A stretch of 64,000 nt of DNA from positions 2,666,868 to 2,730,867 of the forward strand of contig OX393577.1 in the NCBI GenBank assembly GCA_947652605.1. Reading direction: 5' to 3'. This DNA is from Elmis aenea. Taxonomy: Eukaryota; Arthropoda; Insecta; Coleoptera; Elmidae. A model generated the notes under the pieces. It was given only the letters and a program-made list of their open reading frames with translations. It searched no databases and was not told the DNA's origin. Shown here piece after piece: positions 59,501 through 64,000 of the stretch. A program made the translations under genes and the position numbers. The stretch's first letter is position 1; each line of letters opens with the position of its first letter.

Positions 59501-61607
59501 CGACAATGAGTTTGATAAAGCGCAAAGCTTGACCGATATTGCCGACGCCATGGAAATCGCGCATCAGATTTTACGTGAAAAAGAAAACAAAACAAGTTCC
59601 ACCAAAAACGCATTTATAAGCGATAGCGAAACAAAATATTCTAAATACGGTAGCAAAAACTGTACGTACGCGAATTCTCTCAGGGAAGACAGATTAAACT
59701 TTTTAAATCAAATGAAACAATCGAAATCCGAGGATGGCGCAATTAAACAGAAGCTGCAAGTTAACGTTCCATTATTGGGTGGTGATGCTGTGGAAACCAA
59801 GCCACCTACTCCAAAACCAGTGCGACAATTCGTAAAAGAATCTACCCCAATTCCTTCTTCGCCCTCAGATTCGCCGCAAAATGACTCCCAAAGTTCTACA
59901 TTAGAGGAACTGTTGACAGCTTTAGCTGTTGAAGCGCGCGAAACAAGTGAAAGAATAACAAATGAATTGAAAATGTTGTGTGATGAAAAAGATAAGAGTT
60001 TACCGAGAGATAAAGATCATAAACATAAAAGGCTGATCGTTGATGAGTTAGATCCCGGGAGAATAATAAAAAGCAGTAAATCACCTGATCGGAAAACAGC
60101 GGTTGTAAATCGATTACGTTCACCCGATCCTAAACCTTGTAATGTTGATAATCACACCGAGGCACAACACAGTAATATCAATGAAATGCTCTCAGATATA
60201 GATTCGGTATCTGAACGCGCTAAGCAATGCGAAAAGCTTCTGGAATCTGTCGTTGAAAGCACAGAATTGATTGCTTCGACTAAAATTGAAACCGAGCCAA
60301 TGGAAGAAGTCGATCAAATAACCTGCGAGCCCATGATGCTCCAATCAGTAGCCAATATAATACTAACACCCACCAACGCGTCTGAAAAGTCTGAAACGAA
60401 TCCCATAACTGCAGAATTGTACAGCGAGTCAGAGCATGATTATGCTAACATACAGTCAAACGATGAAATGGATAAAGATTTGGCTGGATATGGTGAATCC
60501 GTTGGTGCGAAAAAATCTTACCACGATATTGACAGTGTGATAGATGAAATCACGAGAGATTGCGGAAGTACATCGAATTCTCCTATATCAAAATCAAACA
60601 AGGTGCCTTTTCCAATGGCTGTTCAGGAAGACACAGATTTGGATTCTGAACTGGAGCACATCGATGACAAGCGCCGTTTAGTCCGAGATTCAATTCCACA
60701 ACGAGAAAACTGCCGAATACCGAACGAGAAAAACGATGAAAAAATTTCGGTTGGGGGCGAATACAAATCCAGTTATTTAGTATCGCTCAAAAACGATCCA
60801 CCGCACAATATAAAACAGCTCAGTTGTGTGGAACAGACTGACAAAGATGGAGGTGAGACGTGTGTTTGTGTAGATTGCATTCTGCTACCAGATAGAGAGT
60901 GTGCCTTTGATTCTGATTATTTTGGTAATCTGTTTAATATGGATAGGTTTAATTCGTTCAGTACTGTTGGGCATGTTTCCAATACCAATGTAAATGTACA
61001 AAAATCGGTTCGATTTGATTTAAATGCAACAGCCTTGCAGCAAAATAAACATAAAGACGATTTTAAAACCTTAGAGAATCTAACTTCGCCCAAGTTAGTG
61101 CAAGTTTTAAATTCAAATACTAAATTATTAGACGAGCAATCAAATTGTAGTAGCTTAAATAATGAAAATCTTCCGTTGTTAAATGAAACAGAGCTATCTA
61201 AAAATTGTTACATCCAGCAAGAGTTTGCTTTAGAAAACACATTTGATAAGCGCGAAAATAACCCTTGTTCGAACGATATAAAGCAACCACCCTCAGTGGG
61301 AACATTAAATAAGTCACCGACTAAAAATTTGGACAGCAGTTGTTTAGACAGACTATCGGACTCGGGTTGTAAAATTTCACCTGCCGGTAACAATTCACTA
61401 GGGGAATCTTCCCGCTCGCGTGACTCGAGGCACACTCTTGATAAAACAAAACCAAGCAGTTCTTGGTACCGTGACCCCGCTATATTGGCCATTGCATGCT
61501 CCTACGGACTTGCATGCACTCAGCAGCTAGCTTCGATGGATTTTATAACCGTACTAGGTATACTGTTTGCTATTATAGCGCTGTTGGCTGCTATTGTTGT
61601 TAGATAA
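56493..61607 (+). CDS. large disordered protein with C-terminal membrane anchor, unrecognised family
   Basis: One uninterrupted frame of up to 1704 codons ends at TAA 61605-61607. The first ATG (56493) overlaps the acceptor TTATGTTTCAG (AG at 56500-56501), so it is probably intronic. ATG 56577 (AGAATGAAC, residue 29) or an upstream exon joined in phase 0 at 56502 is likelier. Residue numbers count from 56493. Visible: basic/acidic stretches near the N-terminus (WSFGSIFRRRKKNDSDSSSE, about 71-90, then poly-Lys), a proline run HPPPPPPRDPRR (about 443), a probable helix EEALDELEAIYNSLRLGDED (about 745), three related DDxxxR motifs (813, 869, 931), and long Ser/Asn/Lys-rich stretches. The C-terminus has PAILAIACSYGLAC (1662-1675) and FITVLGILFAIIALLAAIVV (1684-1703), then a final Arg: a tail-anchor layout, protein facing the cytosol. 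Probably scaffold-like; function unknown. Confidence 0.85.
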   Translation: MFQTVSSRPRPWSSYTNISTTRSQNIIRMNSTEEIKKYSDSNSHYCSPTLSRRTAAQSYDFQEKFPKKEKKWSFGSIFRRRKKNDSDSSSEEEAQKRSFLQKKKKKNDKQRKRPNKTVGTFDHIVIPPKSRSSHSLHNGYRNGEEPSGIFSEPTFGFAEPIGRASPKSPVISEPSATVLRNNLNQNGLNLSHNSLGSTSLDSLGKRSRRDRVKARVEAKKNNLKNCSSSDEDSQRSVSSSRLRSDEYLNRQHRDGSLSRKSRTARTERYFKRLSKDDEGKDPKYDFKSCKSDVENGFVKISQRTQMINDLDTQNIISHRKSPVLSMSNNSKLSYTSSAPSSRSNISGLSTIPPSHSTNSKYRLNNVNGNFSTSQPKSYQNGGHKYSYSDVNNRSLSYDADIHQTISPEDDLKILHVQFPLGIPYSAQRNTHITQHNSERKHPPPPPPRDPRRTVTIQQYDNGRPISYSFETGYLQNRSENVPFDKNRISRTLVTGTDVNYLNGGKSDSYQLQPNRRSTSQDHIYYEPKQRAPVVPRPSSVTPEATRMQGLISKSLDCDFRNEYRYLADKNPRSRKPITIQSFNKVESNNTPSTEASTEQNNKTQKALDFWRQKEEQLNLSKCSNYQKPSTKPSSPQMFIAQTHVKTNIFLPSALSGNDNFQQASTKSKSDFQRNSSPFRPISPSANGLLANAASNSSKSVSPDVHPSKISASESVEKRKKESVSNSVDEVDCADEIYKRKSSNLEEALDELEAIYNSLRLGDEDLLERAERREAAIQKSQLGGTMSDSSFTCDFSPRKKRFSKRSLEADRTNDDMAFRKLHKERANTISDPQSVVSNVSYLLASPVHGISMDEPVLAKSKNKEPDITLDDVVYRSVKYSNNILKLPDPQPPFGIPLGPVTPAANSDYLHATPEANENNFYKPKKIPDIVKDDLAYRSLRKDFNKDPALPQAVLNPDDFVNNNKPVDTTKHNISNLKKKRAVRSLSANIFNLMQKDSKCNASNSDNEFDKAQSLTDIADAMEIAHQILREKENKTSSTKNAFISDSETKYSKYGSKNCTYANSLREDRLNFLNQMKQSKSEDGAIKQKLQVNVPLLGGDAVETKPPTPKPVRQFVKESTPIPSSPSDSPQNDSQSSTLEELLTALAVEARETSERITNELKMLCDEKDKSLPRDKDHKHKRLIVDELDPGRIIKSSKSPDRKTAVVNRLRSPDPKPCNVDNHTEAQHSNINEMLSDIDSVSERAKQCEKLLESVVESTELIASTKIETEPMEEVDQITCEPMMLQSVANIILTPTNASEKSETNPITAELYSESEHDYANIQSNDEMDKDLAGYGESVGAKKSYHDIDSVIDEITRDCGSTSNSPISKSNKVPFPMAVQEDTDLDSELEHIDDKRRLVRDSIPQRENCRIPNEKNDEKISVGGEYKSSYLVSLKNDPPHNIKQLSCVEQTDKDGGETCVCVDCILLPDRECAFDSDYFGNLFNMDRFNSFSTVGHVSNTNVNVQKSVRFDLNATALQQNKHKDDFKTLENLTSPKLVQVLNSNTKLLDEQSNCSSLNNENLPLLNETELSKNCYIQQEFALENTFDKRENNPCSNDIKQPPSVGTLNKSPTKNLDSSCLDRLSDSGCKISPAGNNSLGESSRSRDSRHTLDKTKPSSSWYRDPAILAIACSYGLACTQQLASMDFITVLGILFAIIALLAAIVVR

Positions 61608-61842
61608 TTAATTAATTGTACTTATCTTGAATTTTTGAATACTTACCCAGTGATGGACTGACAAATTTTTAAAAACAAGATTGAAAAATACCGTACTAAA
61701 AAAATATTTGAAGTTACAAAAAAATTTCGATTTATTCTTTTTTTAAATAATCCGCGAGTAAGAACGAACGCAAAAAATCTTTTTCTGCGTCCGTCCAGAA
61801 AATCAGTTGTTTCCGATCAATTTTTGGACTGGAAAATACATG

Positions 61843-61942
61843 TTTACCGGCCTAGGCCGGAAAGTAACTGGTTGCCATGGTAATGAGTCGTCTTTACCGG
61901 CCTAGGTCGGAAAGTAGCTGGTTGCCATAGTGATGAGTTGTT
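61843..61942. repeat. 50-bp direct repeat with GGCCTAGGCC palindrome, two copies
   Basis: TTTACCGGCCTAGGCCGGAA (61843) and TTTACCGGCCTAGGTCGGAA (61893), then AGTAACTGGTTGCCATGG and AGTAGCTGGTTGCCATAG: spacing 50 bases, five or six differences. The CCGGCCTAGGCCGG palindrome is perfect in copy 1 only. Confidence 0.9.
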
Positions 61943-62098
61943 TTGTTGATTTGCGCTCTCAAACAAGCGTCATCATACCACCAAGCGAGTTTTCACCTGT
62001 CGTTAAGTCATTGTTTTAATTGTGGATGGTGACGATAGTGATTTTGGTGTCAGTGGCGGACGCAGAGAAAATATTGTACGTAATACACCCGTACAGTG

Positions 62099-62167
62099 TC
62101 TTTACTGGACTCGTATGATGTCAAGACTCGCCTATGGCCGTCCCAAAACTGTCTACTCGTCCAGTAA
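62099..62167. repeat. small inverted repeat, 11-bp arms
   Basis: CTTTACTGGAC and GTCCAGTAAAG enclose about 48 bases. It may be a solo MITE or hairpin in the 3' UTR. Confidence 0.6.
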
Positions 62168-62677
62168 AGTACCCTTTTCCGATCTTCTTATGTAAATAAC
62201 TATTAATTAATGCGCAATATATTTATTGCAAGGTTTTTAGTGTTGCAGTTGTTTTTTTTTTGTTACTTAACTATCGATTTTGATTGGATAAGCGAGTACC
62301 CGTATGGCATTTCAATTGAATGTCGGTAAATAACCACATCAAACGTTTTGGTTTCACCGGTTTAGTTAAAAAATGCCAATATTTACAAGTCTCACAAAAT
62401 TTTGTGGACAGTCTATTCTTAAATTGGGAAAAAAGTTACCTGAAACGGCTCCAGGCAACCGGAAATCGATTCTGCTTCAGTTCATCACTGTTTTACGCTG
62501 TCTATGTGCCAAAAATATCGAATATCATTGTACATATAGTTTTATTTGATTATATTTTCGTTTTAAAAATCCCCATTTGATTTTATTTACTGTGTTAATG
62601 AATATGTAGTTTATATTTTAATATACGTACGATAATTAATGCCAAATATATATATTTAATATTTGTATTATCAGTAA

Positions 62678-62683
62678 AATAAA
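62678..62683 (+). other. candidate poly(A) signal of the long-ORF gene
   Basis: AATAAA, the first hexamer after the stop codon (about 1.07 kb downstream). A second lies 42 bases on at 62720. Confidence 0.45.
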
Positions 62684-62729
62684 AAGTCATATTGTTTTGT
62701 TACATTTTTTGTTGAGAAAAATAAAAATT

Positions 62730-63840
62730 TTAAATGAATTTACTGCTTTTTATTCAAAAAATAAGCAACTTATTAGTGATTTGAATTTCATACGTAAATG
62801 TATATTGGTTACTGATTGGAAATAAATTATATTAATTAAAATAAAATTATTACAGCACATGAGGTTTCGAAATACAAACTTTGTATGCATATTTCTAACT
62901 AATTGCTTGCTTTTAATAAAAATATTTTGTGTGACTATAATCCTTGTTGCATGTTGTGTTGTTGATCCAGCTGCTGAACAACGCCTTTTCTGTAATGTTA
63001 GTTGATGTATATTTTTTTTAAACCTAAAATACAAATGTCTTTTTCTATTGAAACTTACATACACACATTAATTAATGTGGTCAAAATATGATTTTATTTT
63101 GAAGTTAACAGGTGGGTAAGTATATGTGCAAAGAAGTATTTTTATTAAGTAAAAATTCCCTGAAAGTTTAATTTGCGCTCACTTTTATCACATATTCGAT
63201 TTATTCTGCAAAATACAAATGTTTATTGTGCCTTAGCCATCTTTATTATCATACAAATGTTTCATTCAATCAGATCCAGTAGCTACAAGAAGCAAAGGCA
63301 TGTATTAATTTTCTTCAGACTGAAAAAAACAACTAATTTGGCTTACAAATAAGTCATCGATTTTATTACCATTTCTTGCATAATTTGACATTTTAATAAT
63401 GTTGTCATAAACTTTTATTCGTTCCAATAAAATTATTAAGTAGAGTTGCCGCTTTAGAAATAAGACAGCATCATTTTTGTATATTATACCTATTTTTAAA
63501 ATTACTGCTAGTCACGATTTGCATAAAATCAGTTTAATTACTGCAAAGCTAGAGCCTAGAGGCAGCAGACGTAAAACTTGTCACTTTGAAAAATTTGTTA
63601 CATTATCTTTTCCGCAATTTAATTTCACAATTTAAAAAAAATATTTTTTGCTCTTATTATTTAAATTAATGCAATAGTGTTGTATGATTGTATAATAAAA
63701 TGTGAGTACTATGTTCTTGTGTCAGTATTCAATATGGCAACAATAGAAATAACAAAAAGAGAATAGAGTTTTTAAGATCTTGTTAACGATAAGAAAAATG
63801 CGGCAAAAAATCGAAAAACCATTATTTTTAGTATTTCACA
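62730..63840. other. no recognised feature
   Basis: AT-rich intergenic sequence, with no ORF of known type on either strand. Confidence 0.45.
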
Positions 63841-63988
63841 AATAAGTTTTGAACTAAGAGGACCTTGTCAATTGCCTTTACACTTTTGAACTCGGCACTA
63901 AATTACGTTTTCGCCAGTTTAACTAACTTTGTGGCTCTTAAGATAAGCGAGATCTTCGTGTTGAACCTCGAATTTGGGACACCCTGTA
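63841..63988 (-). mobile_element. terminus of a TACAGGGTGTCC-type element
   Basis: Minus reading: TACAGGGTGTCCCAAATTCG, AGGTTCAACACG, AAGATCTCGCTTATCTTAAG. It shares its first 30 or so bases with the end at 43978 and parts of those at 11979 and 15181. The other end is not visible, so the left limit is a guess. Confidence 0.55.
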
Positions 63989-64000
63989 TAAGACGAAAAG

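Larger units (their letters stand above)
61608..62690 (+). other. probable 3' UTR of the long-ORF gene
   Basis: No further coding signal in frame. The first AATAAA is at 62678-62683 (AAAATAAAAAG) and a second at 62720-62725. The stretch contains a 50-bp duplication (61843-61942) and a short inverted repeat (62099-62167). The 86-codon ORF at 62320 has no recognisable family. Confidence 0.5.

Noticed and set aside
56640..61492. Minus-strand ORFs of up to 206 codons under the long plus-strand ORF
   Set aside because: Antisense frames of a compositionally biased (Ser/Lys-rich) coding exon; Leu/Ser/Phe-rich text with no family features.

Overview
This is AT-rich nuclear DNA from an animal, almost certainly an insect. 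Genes have introns with canonical GT/AG sites. The one gene I can name, cueball, is an insect LDL-receptor/EGF-like membrane protein. The rest is dense with small DNA transposons and LINE remnants. A beetle or another repeat-rich insect is plausible, but the sequence does not fix the order.

Layout. (1) 1-19.8 kb: cueball on the minus strand, rebuilt here from six coding exons (19536-19464, 6343-6114, 4358-4198, 4119-3229, 1894-1570, 1178-1077). All joins keep frame and give 593 aa: signal peptide, YWTD repeats, three EGF modules, one membrane helix and a cytoplasmic tail. The signal-peptide exon lies 13.1 kb from exon 2. That intron holds a dead hAT element with intact ends, two LINE fragments, fold-back elements and hAT-type MITEs. 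(2) 19.8-28.1 kb: three tandem arrays of one 183-188 bp hairpin-rich unit (6, 6 and 8 copies), the middle one inverted. (3) 28-56 kb: no gene I can support. It holds LINE fragments (30.8, 36.2, 40.0 and 46.6 kb, all minus), a nested hAT relic with a perfect 8-bp target duplication (34.4 kb), a second tandem array with a 154-bp unit (41.6 kb), fold-back elements and a mariner deletion derivative that keeps the last 54 codons of its transposase (51.1 kb). Parts of this stretch may be introns or 5' sequence of the next gene. (4) 56.5-61.6 kb: one very long plus-strand coding exon (up to 1704 codons) for a Ser/Lys-rich, mostly disordered protein that ends in a C-terminal membrane anchor. I do not recognise the family. 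Its apparent first ATG overlaps a splice acceptor, so the true start is 56577 or an upstream exon. Its 3' UTR probably runs to about 62.7 kb.

The two host genes point away from each other (cueball minus, the long ORF plus), with about 37 kb between their 5' coding exons. Nothing suggests that they work together. The most unusual structure is the hairpin-unit arrays: two tandem families unlike in most of their sequence share the same small architecture, a TTGTCAATTTTGAC dyad followed at once by a short hairpin. I found no CRISPR array, tRNA or rRNA gene, and no clear new multi-gene system.
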